Positions 46,266 through 55,711 of a stretch of DNA of 64,000 bases are shown in pieces. Both the position numbers and the translations under genes were made by a program. The stretch comes from Acuticoccus sp965213555. Its GTDB lineage: Bacteria > Pseudomonadota > Alphaproteobacteria > Rhizobiales > Amorphaceae. Position 1 is the first letter of the stretch. Each line of letters starts with the position of its first letter. The stretch spans positions 310,001 through 374,000 of the forward strand of contig NZ_OZ243890.1 in NCBI RefSeq assembly GCF_965213555.1, given 5' to 3'. The notes below the pieces were generated by a model that was given only the letters and a program-made list of their open reading frames with translations, searched no databases and was not told the origin of the DNA.

Positions 46266-46755
46266 AGAACTTCGCGATGAGCCGGCCCGCGGCGGCATCG
46301 AGCAGCCGCCCGCCGACCCTTGCCACCGTGCCGCTGATGAGGATCGCATACGCGTAGCTGACCCGTGTGCCGGTGGGGTCGTCGTCGAAGTCGACCCATC
46401 CCTCGCCGGTGGAGTTGCCGAGCGGACCACGAGCCCCGCCGAAGAGCACCAAGCTCTCTGGGGCCACGCACTCGGCAAAGCGCGCGGTGACATGCCAGGT
46501 ACCGCGCACGAAGCCGACGCCGATCCCGACGTCCGCCGCGTAGACCCGTGCGCCATCCTCGTCCGCGCGACGCAGCGTCTCGGCGCCGGGGATGGCGGCT
46601 GCGAGGCGGCGCTCGTCCATCACGATGTCCCACAGCTCCCATCGATCGATGGGCACGGTGACCGTTCCCGCCCCGACCATCCTGTAACCGTTGCCGGGGG
46701 GCATCGTCGGCGCCGGCCGGCCGGCGCGCAGGTCGGTGAGGTGGGCGGTCGTCAT
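46204..46755 (-). CDS. CoxG-like SRPBCC family protein
   Basis: 183 residues of the START/SRPBCC fold, CO-dehydrogenase subunit G type (VPIDRWELWDIVMDERRLAAAIPGAETL is the diagnostic segment, then VYAADVGIGVGFVRGTW and the C-terminal GRLLDAAAGRLIAKFFTRL helix). CoxG in carboxydotrophs helps membrane attachment or maturation of molybdenum hydroxylases. No cox structural gene is near, so the role here is unknown. Confidence 0.85.
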   Translation of the reverse strand: MTTAHLTDLRAGRPAPTMPPGNGYRMVGAGTVTVPIDRWELWDIVMDERRLAAAIPGAETLRRADEDGARVYAADVGIGVGFVRGTWHVTARFAECVAPESLVLFGGARGPLGNSTGEGWVDFDDDPTGTRVSYAYAILISGTVARVGGRLLDAAAGRLIAKFFTRLAHAVERGAPDRADQVG

Positions 46756-46860
46756 GGCCGGGTTGGATATAAGCGGGTCGGCGCGGGCGGAAAGGCCGAT
46801 GTGCGGTGCGCTTGATGGCCGGGCGGTGGGGGCCTATGCCGGGCGGCGGGGGGAACCGGC

Positions 46861-47883
46861 ATGATCGAACTCATCGGCAACACGCCGCTCGTGCGGCTGC
46901 AACGCGCGTCCGAGGAGACCGGGTGCGAGATCCTCGGCAAGGCCGAGTTCCTCAACCCTGGGCAGTCCGTGAAGGATCGCGCCGCGCTGTTCATCGTGCG
47001 CGATGCGATGGAGCGGGGCGCCCTCCAAAAGGGCGGCGTGATCGTCGAGGGGACGGCCGGGAACACGGGCATCGGGCTCGCCCTGGTGGGCAACGCCATG
47101 GGGTTTCGCACGGTCATCGTCATCCCCGAGACGCAGTCGCAGGAGAAGAAGGACGCCATCCGCCACGCCGGCGCCGAGCTGGTGGAGGTCCCCGCGGTGC
47201 CCTACCGCGACCCGAACAACTACGTGAAGCTGTCGGGCCGCCTCGCCGAGCAGCTCGCCGGCAGCGAGCCGAACGGGGCGATCTGGGCCAACCAGTTCGA
47301 CAACACGGCGAACCGGCGCGCCCACGTGGAGGGCACCGGGCCGGAGATCTGGCAGCAGACCGATGGCCGCGTGGACGGCTTCATCTGCGCCGTCGGTTCG
47401 GGCGGCACGCTCGGCGGCGTGTCCATGGCGCTGAAGGAGTTCGGCGACGTGAAGATCGGCATCGCCGACCCCATGGGTGCGGCGCTCTACCACTGGTACG
47501 CGGACGGCGAGCTGCGCTCCGAGGGCTCCTCCATCACCGAGGGCATCGGGCAAGGCCGCGTCACCGCGAACCTCGAGGGGGTCGAGGTGGACATGCCGTT
47601 CCAGATCCCCGACGAGGAGGCGATCCCCATCGTCTTCGACCTCGTGAGGGACCAGGGCCTCACCCTGGGAGGATCCTCCGGCATCAACGTCGCGGGGGCG
47701 ATCCGCATGGCGCGGGAGATGGGGCCTGGCCACACCATCGTGACCATCCTGTGCGATTACGGCGGCCGCTACGCCTCCAAGCTCTACAACCCCGAGTTCC
47801 TGCGCTCCAAGGGTCTCCCGGTGCCTTCCTGGCTAGAGGCTCGGTCGTCCATCGCAGTCCCGTTCGAGGAGGTCGCGCAGTGA
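46861..47883 (+). CDS. cysK: Cysteine synthase A (O-acetylserine sulfhydrylase)
   Basis: 340-residue PLP enzyme. Lys38 in FLNPGQSVKDRAA binds PLP, EGTAGNTGIGLAL holds the acetylserine site, and VGSGGTLGGVS the phosphate. Makes cysteine from O-acetylserine and sulfide. Overlaps the next gene by 4 bases; the cysK-alaX-sseA order links cysteine synthesis with sulfur transfer. Confidence 0.92.
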   Translation: MIELIGNTPLVRLQRASEETGCEILGKAEFLNPGQSVKDRAALFIVRDAMERGALQKGGVIVEGTAGNTGIGLALVGNAMGFRTVIVIPETQSQEKKDAIRHAGAELVEVPAVPYRDPNNYVKLSGRLAEQLAGSEPNGAIWANQFDNTANRRAHVEGTGPEIWQQTDGRVDGFICAVGSGGTLGGVSMALKEFGDVKIGIADPMGAALYHWYADGELRSEGSSITEGIGQGRVTANLEGVEVDMPFQIPDEEAIPIVFDLVRDQGLTLGGSSGINVAGAIRMAREMGPGHTIVTILCDYGGRYASKLYNPEFLRSKGLPVPSWLEARSSIAVPFEEVAQ

Positions 47884-48581
47884 CGACACCGCTGTTCCGC
47901 GATGACGCCTACCTCACCTCGGCCGATGGGGTCGTAACCGAGGCGGGCGAGGGGTGGCTCAGCCTCGACCGCTCGGTGTTCTACGCCGCCGGCGGCGGGC
48001 AGCCCGGCGACACCGGGCGGCTCGAGCTCGACGGCGGCGACGCGCTCGCCGTCACCGACGCGCGCTATGGCGAGGACCGCGCCTCGATCCACCTTGCGGT
48101 CGCCTCCCCTCCCCCCGCCGGCACGTCCGTCACGCAGCACCTCGACTGGCCGCGACGCTACCGGCTCATGCGCGTGCACACCGCGCTGCACCTCCTATCG
48201 GTCGCCCTGCCCTACCCGGTGACCGGCGGGCAGATCGGCGACGGCGACGGACGGCTCGACTTCGACATCCCCGACCCGCAGCTCGACAAGGACGCCTTGG
48301 CCGAGCGTGTGCAGGACCTCGTCGACGGTGCCCACGCGGTGACCACGGAGTGGATCACCGACGAGGAGCTCGACGCGAACCCTGACCTCGTGAAGACCAT
48401 GGCGGTCAAGCCGCCGCGCGGCTCGGGACGGGTGCGCCTGGTGCGCATCGGCTCCGTCGACCTGCAGCCGTGCGGCGGCACGCACGTCGCCTCCACCGCC
48501 GAGGTCGGTCGCGTCGCCGTCACGAAGATCGAAAAGAAGGGCCGGCAGAACCGCCGCGTCCGGCTGAGCCTGGTGGACTGA
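47880..48581 (+). CDS. alaX: Alanyl-tRNA editing protein, AlaX type
   Basis: 233-residue free-standing homologue of the AlaRS editing domain, hydrolysing Ser-tRNA(Ala) or Gly-tRNA(Ala). YAAGGGQPGDTG marks the N-terminal beta domain; zinc ligands are in RVHTALHLL and QPCGGTHVAST. GTG start overlaps the cysK stop (GTGA). The long upstream open frame is antisense-like shadow and not part of it. Confidence 0.9.
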   Translation: MTTPLFRDDAYLTSADGVVTEAGEGWLSLDRSVFYAAGGGQPGDTGRLELDGGDALAVTDARYGEDRASIHLAVASPPPAGTSVTQHLDWPRRYRLMRVHTALHLLSVALPYPVTGGQIGDGDGRLDFDIPDPQLDKDALAERVQDLVDGAHAVTTEWITDEELDANPDLVKTMAVKPPRGSGRVRLVRIGSVDLQPCGGTHVASTAEVGRVAVTKIEKKGRQNRRVRLSLVD

Positions 48582-49420
48582 TGCGCATCGATCCTGCCGA
48601 ACTCCACGCCCGCCTCGATCGCGTCACCGTGCTCGAGGCCTCCCTGCCCATGCCGGACAGTCGCCGCGACGCGGCCGCCGAGTTCGAGGCGCGTCGCATT
48701 CCCGGAGCGCTGCGCTTCGACATCGAGCGCATCGCCGATGTCGCGAGCGGGCTGCCGCACACCCTGCCCTCGCCCGAGGCGTTCGGCGCGATGGTGGGAG
48801 CGCTGGGCATCTCCAACGACACCGAAATCGTGGTCTACGAGGGCGGTGCGCCGTTCGCCGCGCCCCGGGCGTGGTGGATGTTCCGCGTGATGGGGCACGA
48901 CGCGAAGGTGCTCGACGGTGGGCTCGAACGCTGGGTGCGCGAGGGCTACCCGGTCGAGACGGGTCCACCCCGCGTGCCCGAGGTCGCGACCTTCACCGCA
49001 CGGCTGCGACCAGAGCTCCTCGCCGACGCCGAGCAAGTTGCCGAGGCGCTTCAGGAGGGCCGGCCGGTGGTCGACGCGCGCTCGTCCGAGCGCTTCGAGG
49101 GACGCGCCGCTGAGCCGCGCGCCGGGCTGCGCTCTGGCCACATGCCGGGGGCGCGGAACCTGCACTACGCGAGCCTCATCGACGCCGACGGTCGGCTGAA
49201 GCCCCCCGACGCCTTGCGCAGCGCGTTCGAGGAGGCCGGCGTCGCCCTCGACCGGCCGGCCATCACCACGTGCGGCTCGGGCGTCACCGCGGCCATCCTG
49301 TCCTTGGCGCTCGAGGAGGTCGGCGGGTCGTCGGCGGTCTACGACGGCTCGTGGACCGAGTGGGGCGCCGACACCGATCGCCCCGTCGCGAAGGGACCGG
49401 CAGCCCCGGCACAGGCCTGA
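48581..49420 (+). CDS. sseA: 3-mercaptopyruvate/thiosulfate sulfurtransferase
   Basis: 279-residue double rhodanese. The N-terminal inactive domain (residues ~1-140) has no Cys; the C-terminal domain carries the active loop TTCGSGVTA, whose CGSGVT form is typical of mercaptopyruvate sulfurtransferases. ATG shares one base with the alaX stop (TGATG). Probably third gene of the cysK operon. Confidence 0.92.
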   Translation: MRIDPAELHARLDRVTVLEASLPMPDSRRDAAAEFEARRIPGALRFDIERIADVASGLPHTLPSPEAFGAMVGALGISNDTEIVVYEGGAPFAAPRAWWMFRVMGHDAKVLDGGLERWVREGYPVETGPPRVPEVATFTARLRPELLADAEQVAEALQEGRPVVDARSSERFEGRAAEPRAGLRSGHMPGARNLHYASLIDADGRLKPPDALRSAFEEAGVALDRPAITTCGSGVTAAILSLALEEVGGSSAVYDGSWTEWGADTDRPVAKGPAAPAQA

Positions 49421-49482
49421 CATCTACCTTCGGTTAACCGCACGCTGCCAAGATGCATTGGTATGTGTAGGTCGAGGGGTGT

Positions 49483-50082
49483 ATGTCGGACCAGGACATC
49501 TTCGAGTTTCACGCCATCGTGGCAGCGGAGCCGGCCACGTTGCGTGCCTGGCAGCACGAGCCTGCTGCGGCGAGCTGGGCGCGGCACTACCTCGTGGGCG
49601 GTGGCCACACCCTCGCGCTCGTCTCGGCGCGCAGGATCGAGCTCACGCGCCGTCGCTTCGTCGACGGGCTGCGCGTGGAGGACGAGCTTCTCCGGGCCGA
49701 CCTCCCCCTCGACGGGACGGCGCTCGACATGATCGGCCGAGTGCTCCCGCCGGCGATCGGAACGCTGAAGATCGACGGGCGGACCGCGCAACGCCTCGTG
49801 GACTCGCTCGCCCACCCGGCGCTGCGTCAGGCGAGCGTCCTCATCAAGTCCCAACGGATGACGAGGGGTCCGGTGAGCGCCACCGTCAGCACCTTCGAGG
49901 TGCCGGATTGGGAGGCGACGGGCCGCTCCATCATGCTGCGCTCGGCGAGCGCGACGCAGCTTCGCGCGGCGCTCGACGCGCTTCGCCTCGCCCGGCTGCC
50001 GGACCAACCGCTGTCGGATTGGCTGCGCAAGGCACACCGTGCGGCGACGGCCGATGCCGGTCCCCGGACGCGCGCGGCCTGA
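49483..50082 (+). CDS. Protein of unknown function
   Basis: 199 residues, no signal peptide or membrane segment, no family recognised. ATG 49483 has GAGGGG 5 bases upstream, and codon use fits the genome. Charged, helix-rich C-terminal third (SATQLRAALDALRLARLP, WLRKAHRAATADAG). It lies between sseA and the glycan cluster and could be unrelated to either. Confidence 0.75.
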   Translation: MSDQDIFEFHAIVAAEPATLRAWQHEPAAASWARHYLVGGGHTLALVSARRIELTRRRFVDGLRVEDELLRADLPLDGTALDMIGRVLPPAIGTLKIDGRTAQRLVDSLAHPALRQASVLIKSQRMTRGPVSATVSTFEVPDWEATGRSIMLRSASATQLRAALDALRLARLPDQPLSDWLRKAHRAATADAGPRTRAA

Positions 50083-50224
50083 ACCTTTGATCTCAGCGCT
50101 CCAACCCTTCTGCTTCCTGGGCGGCAGTCGCGCTGCCGTCCCGTCGGCGCTCCATCGCTCGACCGCGCTGCGTTGACGGCCACGCGTCTTATGGATCAAT
50201 GACCCCGGAGAGGTGGGGCCGTCG

Positions 50225-50803
50225 ATGGACGTTCGCGGAGCCGAAGGGAACGTCATCGAGGGGTACCCTTCCGAGCATCGCGGGTGCAGCGTGGTGTTTC
50301 GCGGCAGGGGCCACCAGCTGACGTTCGGCGCCAACGTGAGGCTGCGCAACGCCAAGTTCCGCTTCTTGGGCAAGGGCGCTCCGACGAGCATCGTCATCGG
50401 CGACGACGTGTTCGTGAACCAGGCGGCGGACTTCGACCTCCACGCGACGCGGATCGTGATCGGCAACGGGGTCAGGATCATCAAGAAGTCGCAGTTCATC
50501 GTGGCCGGCGGCGCGACGCTCGAGATCGGCGCGGGCTGCCTGCTGGCCAACGTCCGCATTCGCACGAACGACATGCACAAGGTCGTCGACGTCGCGACGG
50601 GGGAGTGGCTCAACCCGGCGGGGGACGTCGTCCTCGAGCCGCGCGTCTGGCTCGCCGAGGATGTGAAGATCTACAAGGGCGTGCGCATCGGCGAGGGGTC
50701 CGTCGTCGGCGCCTGCTCGGTCGTCACGAGCGACCTTCCGGCCCAATCGCTGTGCGTGGGCGTGCCGGCCAGGGTGGTCCGCCAGGGCGTGACCTGGGCC
50801 TGA
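50225..50803 (+). CDS. Hexapeptide-repeat acyltransferase
   Basis: 192 residues with a left-handed beta-helix (repeats such as VIGDDVFVNQ, IVIGNGVRII, LEIGAGCLLAN, VVLEPRVWLAEDVKIYKGVRIGEGSVVGACSVVT) and the NDMHKV His-type active-site segment of LbetaH O-acetyltransferases. It likely acetylates a sugar of the glycan made by the neighbouring cluster. ATG 50225 is chosen; GTG 50213 is an alternative. Confidence 0.88.
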   Translation: MDVRGAEGNVIEGYPSEHRGCSVVFRGRGHQLTFGANVRLRNAKFRFLGKGAPTSIVIGDDVFVNQAADFDLHATRIVIGNGVRIIKKSQFIVAGGATLEIGAGCLLANVRIRTNDMHKVVDVATGEWLNPAGDVVLEPRVWLAEDVKIYKGVRIGEGSVVGACSVVTSDLPAQSLCVGVPARVVRQGVTWA

Positions 50804-50845
50804 GGTGCCGCGCCCGACCGACGTGCGTCCGGCAAGCGGCGCGCG

Positions 50846-52717
50846 TCACGCGCGGGCGTGGTAGATCGCGTCGGTGAGGGGTGCGCGCACCGACCAAGGG
50901 AGCATGCCTGCCAGCGCCCACTTGTAGATCGCCGGATCCGCCGGGTTGTGCCGCGCCGCCCGGGCGAGGGTCTTGAGGGCCGATGTCGGGACGCCATCGG
51001 GCGCGGTGAGCTCGCGACGCGCGGTGTCGAGCAGGAAGCGGTGAGCGACGCCGGCGCGCATCATGTCCTCCCGGTAGCGCTCGAACAGCATCGCGCGAGC
51101 CGCACGGTTCGCCGCGAAGTTGCGCGATCGGCGCTCCCGAATGTCGGCCGCCGGGTTGAGGTACACGACGTGGGCGTCCGGAACGAAGTCGACCGCGAAG
51201 AACCGACAGACCCGCAGCCAGTAGTCGTAGTCCTCCGCGGCCGGCAGGGTGGCGTCGAAGCCGCCGACGATGTCGGCGGCCGCTCGGCGCATCAGGGCGT
51301 TCGATGCGCCCCCGTGGATGACGTTGGACTGAAGCATGTCCACCCAAACGTCGCCGCGTCGATCGGGGCGGGACAGGATGACGCTCCCGTCCGCGCCGTG
51401 CTCCTCGACGCCCGTATAGATGATGCCCACCCGGTCCGGACTGCCGGTCATAAGTTCGACCTGAGCGGCGAGCTTGCCCGGGCGCCACAGGTCGTCGGAG
51501 TCGAGGAAGGCGACGTAGTCGCCCCGGGCCGCATCGAGCCCGCGGTTCCGGGCCCGAGCGACGCCGCCGTTGCGAGGCTGGCGGATGTAGGAGAGGCGCT
51601 GATCGTCGAGCGCCGCGACGATGGCCTCGGTGTCGTCGTCACCACCATCGTCGACGATCAAGACCTCGAAGCGTCGGAACGTCTGCGCGAGCACCGACTC
51701 CAACGTCCCACCGAGGAGGTGCGCGCGGTTGTACGTCGGAATGACGACCGAGACGAGCGGATCGGATGGCGGGGTCCGAGGCATGGTCTCGGCGACGCTG
51801 CGTCGCAACGTGGCACGCCGCTCGCGGATCAGTGGGGCGACGCGCGCGCGCGGCCCGCCGTGCCGGACACCGGCCTGCCCTGCCCGACGACACAGGGCAG
51901 CGGAGGCGGCGGCCCGTTCGGCAAGTTCCCGGTCCACCGGCCGCGCCTCGACCGCGATGCGCTCATAGGCGTGCGAAAGGGGGCTGCGGTAGGGTGCCAG
52001 CCTGCCCTCAACCCGCAGGAGGTCCGCCAGTCGATCGAGGACGCGCTGGCGCGATGCCAGACCCTTCGCGGTGCTGCGGTGCCCGCTCAGCGAACCCGAG
52101 CTCCCGTCCGCACGCCGATAGTACGCGACGCCAGCCGGTGCGTGGATCAGGCGGCCGCCGGCGACCAACGCCCGCATCATCAGGTCGCCGTCGTTGTTGA
52201 GGAAGGTGCCGGCGTCCCAGCCACCGCTGGCCTCGTACGTCTCGCGGGACCAAAGGATGCTGCAGGGCGGGTGATACCAGCCCTCGAGCCAGCCAGTGAG
52301 CGGATCGTCACTCCTGAGCGGTGCGCACGACGCGTGTTGCGCGATCCAACCGTCGCCCGTCCTGGCGTAGCGCATCCAGGTGCAGCAGGCGATGCCGGTC
52401 GGATGACGATCGAGGGTCGCATCGAGCGCGGCAAGGACGTCGAGGCCGAGCAGGTCGTCGGCGTCGAGGAACATCAGCCTGTCCCCACGGGCGTGCGAGA
52501 GCCCCGCGAGCCTTGCCGCCGACGCACCGCCGAACGCCCCTCGGACGACGCGCACGTCCGCCCCGAACGCCTCGGCGACGTCGCCGGAGCCGTCGTCCGA
52601 GCGGTCGTCGACCACGATGAGCTCGTCCGCCGGTCGCGTCTGGTTCACGAGCGTCTGCAGCGTCTGGGCAAGGTGCGCCGCGCCGTTGTGAACCGGCACG
52701 ATCACGGAGATGGTCAC
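50846..52717 (-). CDS. Glycosyltransferase with two GT2 domains in one chain
   Basis: 623 residues encoding two family 2 (GT-A) domains without a stop between them. Domain 1 (~1-250): ISVIVPVHNGAAHLAQTL, DELIVVDDRSDDGS, LMFLDADDLLG. Domain 2 (~318-540): VSVVIPTYNRAHLLGGTL, VLIVDDGGDDDTE, VAFLDSDDLWRPG. Each has its own DxD metal motif, so each may transfer a different sugar, as in two-domain polymerising synthases. An ATG at residue 312 (51784) lacks a clear ribosome-binding site, so one polypeptide is favoured. GTG start overlaps the GT61-type gene's stop by 4 bases. Confidence 0.85.
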   Translation of the reverse strand: MTISVIVPVHNGAAHLAQTLQTLVNQTRPADELIVVDDRSDDGSGDVAEAFGADVRVVRGAFGGASAARLAGLSHARGDRLMFLDADDLLGLDVLAALDATLDRHPTGIACCTWMRYARTGDGWIAQHASCAPLRSDDPLTGWLEGWYHPPCSILWSRETYEASGGWDAGTFLNNDGDLMMRALVAGGRLIHAPAGVAYYRRADGSSGSLSGHRSTAKGLASRQRVLDRLADLLRVEGRLAPYRSPLSHAYERIAVEARPVDRELAERAAASAALCRRAGQAGVRHGGPRARVAPLIRERRATLRRSVAETMPRTPPSDPLVSVVIPTYNRAHLLGGTLESVLAQTFRRFEVLIVDDGGDDDTEAIVAALDDQRLSYIRQPRNGGVARARNRGLDAARGDYVAFLDSDDLWRPGKLAAQVELMTGSPDRVGIIYTGVEEHGADGSVILSRPDRRGDVWVDMLQSNVIHGGASNALMRRAAADIVGGFDATLPAAEDYDYWLRVCRFFAVDFVPDAHVVYLNPAADIRERRSRNFAANRAARAMLFERYREDMMRAGVAHRFLLDTARRELTAPDGVPTSALKTLARAARHNPADPAIYKWALAGMLPWSVRAPLTDAIYHARA

Positions 52718-53916
52718 CCCGCCGCCTCCACGTCGGCGAGCAGCCTCGCGAGGCCATCGGCGTCGACCTCGAGCTCCCGGTTGACCGCATAGCCCGTGGG
52801 GGGGCCGACGTAGCGCGCCTTGGTGATCCAGTAGTTGAGCTCGAGCGCGCTCGCCAGCGCGTAGAAGTTCGGGTTGGGGAAGCTCGGCTCGGAGATCTCG
52901 ATGACGTCGGTGCCCGGCGCGCAGAACATCATGTTGCTGAGCCCGGCGCCGTGCGGTGCCAACAGACGCCTGGTCTCGCCCATCAGCGCGATCTGCTCGG
53001 CAAAGGGTAGGCTCTCCATGACGACGGGCTCGTAGCCGAACCGCTCGAGGACGCGCTCGAGTTCGGCCGCGTTGTGCACGCTGCGCCCATGCACCTTGGC
53101 CCGCGAGATGAAGATGTTGCGATGGGGACGCGATGCCGGGCGGCCGAGTCGGCTGCGGACCTTCGAGACGAGTTCGGGGCGGAACCGGTCGGTCGAGAAG
53201 ACCGTGAGCTCGCCGACCCGTAGGGGTCGCGACGGGTCGTGCTGAACGCAGCTCGCCGGGTCGACGCCGAACAGCTCGACGCACGCGTCGATGACGGCAC
53301 CGCGTCGGCGCGGGAGGATGAGGTCGCCGAGGAGACCCATCTCCTCGAGCAGGCACAATTTGGGCAGATGCGCCGTCACCCAATGCGCGTGATTGTGGTA
53401 AACGCGCTCGGCGATCCAGGCGCCACGCGGGACCGTGACGGGGGCGGCGGCCGATCGCAGGGCCATCGCATGCCCCCCGCGAAAGACCATCTCCCGCAGG
53501 CGCAGCGCGAGGTGCGTCCGCGTCAGTATCGCGGGGTAGAAGTTGCCGCTCGTAGGCTCGTCGAACGACGTGATCAGCGCGTCTTTCAGGGTGAGCTGAA
53601 ACGTCGGCGCGAGCGTGCGTGCCGGCACCTCGCGCATGGAGAACCCCCACCAACCGGCGTCGCCGTAGAGTTCCTCGGCCGAGGCGACGTTCCTGGGGAG
53701 CGGGTAATTCGCGTGAGCGACCGGGTGGAGCGTCTCGACGGCGATGCCATCGTGCGGTCCGACCGGACCGTCCGGCAGGATCTCGGGTACCCAACGCCAC
53801 CCGAACCAGCCGGGCGGCACGCCACGTCGCACCGCGGCCATGGGGAGGCGTGAGCCACGCGGGCGGGTCGCGGCGAGGTCGCGTCGCAGGATGGCAGCGT
53901 CCTTCGTCGCCCCCAT
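52714..53916 (-). CDS. GT61-type glycosyltransferase (DUF563)
   Basis: 400 residues. The C-terminal half matches the GT61/DUF563 family: NIFISRAKVHGRSVHNAAEL, VVMESLPFAEQIALM, RLLAPHGAGLSNMMFCAPGTDVIEI. N-terminal ~170 residues are less conserved and include YHNHAHWVTAHLPKL, a typical GT61 acceptor-side motif. ATG shares one base with the ABC transporter stop (TGATG). Acts in surface glycan assembly. Confidence 0.85.
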   Translation of the reverse strand: MGATKDAAILRRDLAATRPRGSRLPMAAVRRGVPPGWFGWRWVPEILPDGPVGPHDGIAVETLHPVAHANYPLPRNVASAEELYGDAGWWGFSMREVPARTLAPTFQLTLKDALITSFDEPTSGNFYPAILTRTHLALRLREMVFRGGHAMALRSAAAPVTVPRGAWIAERVYHNHAHWVTAHLPKLCLLEEMGLLGDLILPRRRGAVIDACVELFGVDPASCVQHDPSRPLRVGELTVFSTDRFRPELVSKVRSRLGRPASRPHRNIFISRAKVHGRSVHNAAELERVLERFGYEPVVMESLPFAEQIALMGETRRLLAPHGAGLSNMMFCAPGTDVIEISEPSFPNPNFYALASALELNYWITKARYVGPPTGYAVNRELEVDADGLARLLADVEAAG

Positions 53917-55711
53917 CACTCCACCGTTGCCATCAGGCGGAAGTCGTCGTGCCGTGAAACGAGCTCGTCGAAGGTGCCCTCGGCCTCGATCGCGCCGTCC
54001 TTCAGGAAGTAGAGCCGGTCGCAGTTGGCGACGCTGCTGAGGCGGTGCGCGATCATGATGATCGTCCGCTCGCCGCGCAGCTTGTCGATCGCGCCGACGA
54101 CCGCGCGTTCGGTGGAGTTGTCGAGGGAGGACGTCGCCTCGTCGAGGACGAGGACCTCCGGATCGTGGTAGAGCGCGCGGGCGATCCGATGCGTTGTCGC
54201 TCGCCGCCGGACAGTCGCGCCCCGCGCTCACCGATGATCGTAGCCACCCCGTCGGACTGGCGTGCCAGGAACGCACCGAGCTGCGCCGCCTCGATGGCCT
54301 GGCCCAACGCCCCCTCGTCGATCGCCTCGTCGGGGACACCGAAGGCGATGTTGCGCCGGATCGTATCGTCGAGCAGGTAGATGGCCTGAGGCACGTAGCC
54401 CACCCTGGCGCGCCAGCGTGCGAGCCCGAGCTCGCGCACGTCCGTGCCGTCGGCGAAGACGCCGCCGCGCTCGGGCTGCAGGAGCCCCATCAGAACGTCG
54501 ATCAGCGTCGACTTCCCCGCGCCGGTGCTCCCGACGAACGCGATCGCCCCACCCTTCGGGATCGTCACGTTGATGTCCTGCAGCGCGAACTCCTTGGCAC
54601 CGGGGTAGCGGTGCCAGATGTCCTGTAGCGCGACTTCGTCCTTGAGGTTGATCGGCTGAGGGGGCGCACTGAAGATGTCCCGGCCCTTCCCCTCCAGCAG
54701 GCTGAGGTCCTCGAAGACCGGATCAACGCTGACGAGGTTGTAGCGCAGGTTCGTCCAGTACAGCATCGCCCCGCTCACCGTCTGCCGCAGCCGCACGAGC
54801 CCGACGCCGAAGAGCGAGAGCGTGATGAGCACCGACTCGGTGGAACGACCCGAGAGGACCAACGCGGCCGTCAGGATCAGCATGCCGACGACGGCGACGA
54901 ACTCCGAGACCGGCATGATGGATCGGCTGAACAGGTGCTTGTAGAGGTGGACCTCGGCGATCGTCCTGTTCACCTCGTCGACGCGGTCGGCGAAGTAGCC
55001 CTCGCGGTTGAGGACCATGGCCTCCTTGATGCCGCCGAAGGCCTCGTAAAGGATTTGCACGAAGGCGGCGCGGGCCTTCTGGTCACGCTGGCCGTACCGG
55101 CGCAGGCGCTTGGCGGCCAGGAGCACGGCCACGATCCCGATCGCGCCGAAGAAGGCGATCCAGTAGAGCGTCACCACCGGCTCGACGACGAAGAGGAGGC
55201 CGAACACCGCGACGAGCACCAGGAGCTGGGTGCAGAAGTCGAGGACCGTGCCGATGAGCTGGTAGGCGATGATGGAGGCTTCGCGATCGATGTTGCGGAT
55301 GAGCTCCGAGCTGTTGCGCTTCAAATGCATCGCGTACGGAGCGCTGAGGTAGGCCCTGATGAGCCTGCGAACGAGGTCCGCCCTGCGCCGCGTCGCGTAG
55401 CGCACCTGCCCGTAATGATTGACGAGGAGGAACGCGCACTTCAGCCCGTAGATCGCGATGAGCGCGCCCGCGCCCCAAAGGACGAGCTCCACCGTGGTGT
55501 CCAGCCCCAGAGCGTCCAGCGCTGCGGCCGCGGTTGGATAGTCCCGCAGCAGATCCTCGCTGACCAGCGCGCCGACGAACACCGGCACGGACGCCACGCC
55601 CAGCACCTCGAGCACGGCGCCGACCAACATCATCGCGAAGAGGATGCCGGCATTGCGACGGTCGCGTGGTGTGAGGAGCGCGTAGAGCCGCCTGAACGAC
55701 GCCGGGATCAT
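53916..55711 (-). pseudogene. ABC transporter, lipid/oligosaccharide flippase type (PglK/MsbA-like), frameshifted
   Basis: Exporter with fused six-helix membrane domain (residues ~1-330) and ATPase domain. Walker A GSTGAGKST and the signature LSGGERQRIG read in one frame; at about 54186-54187 the frame shifts by one missing base and continues IARALYHDPEVLVLDEATSSLD (Walker B), the H-loop MIAHRLSSV and the end RLMATVE. Repaired length is 598 residues. Position among glycosyltransferases suggests it flips a lipid-linked glycan. The lesion removes Walker B and the H-loop if real, so the transporter would be dead. Confidence 0.9.
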
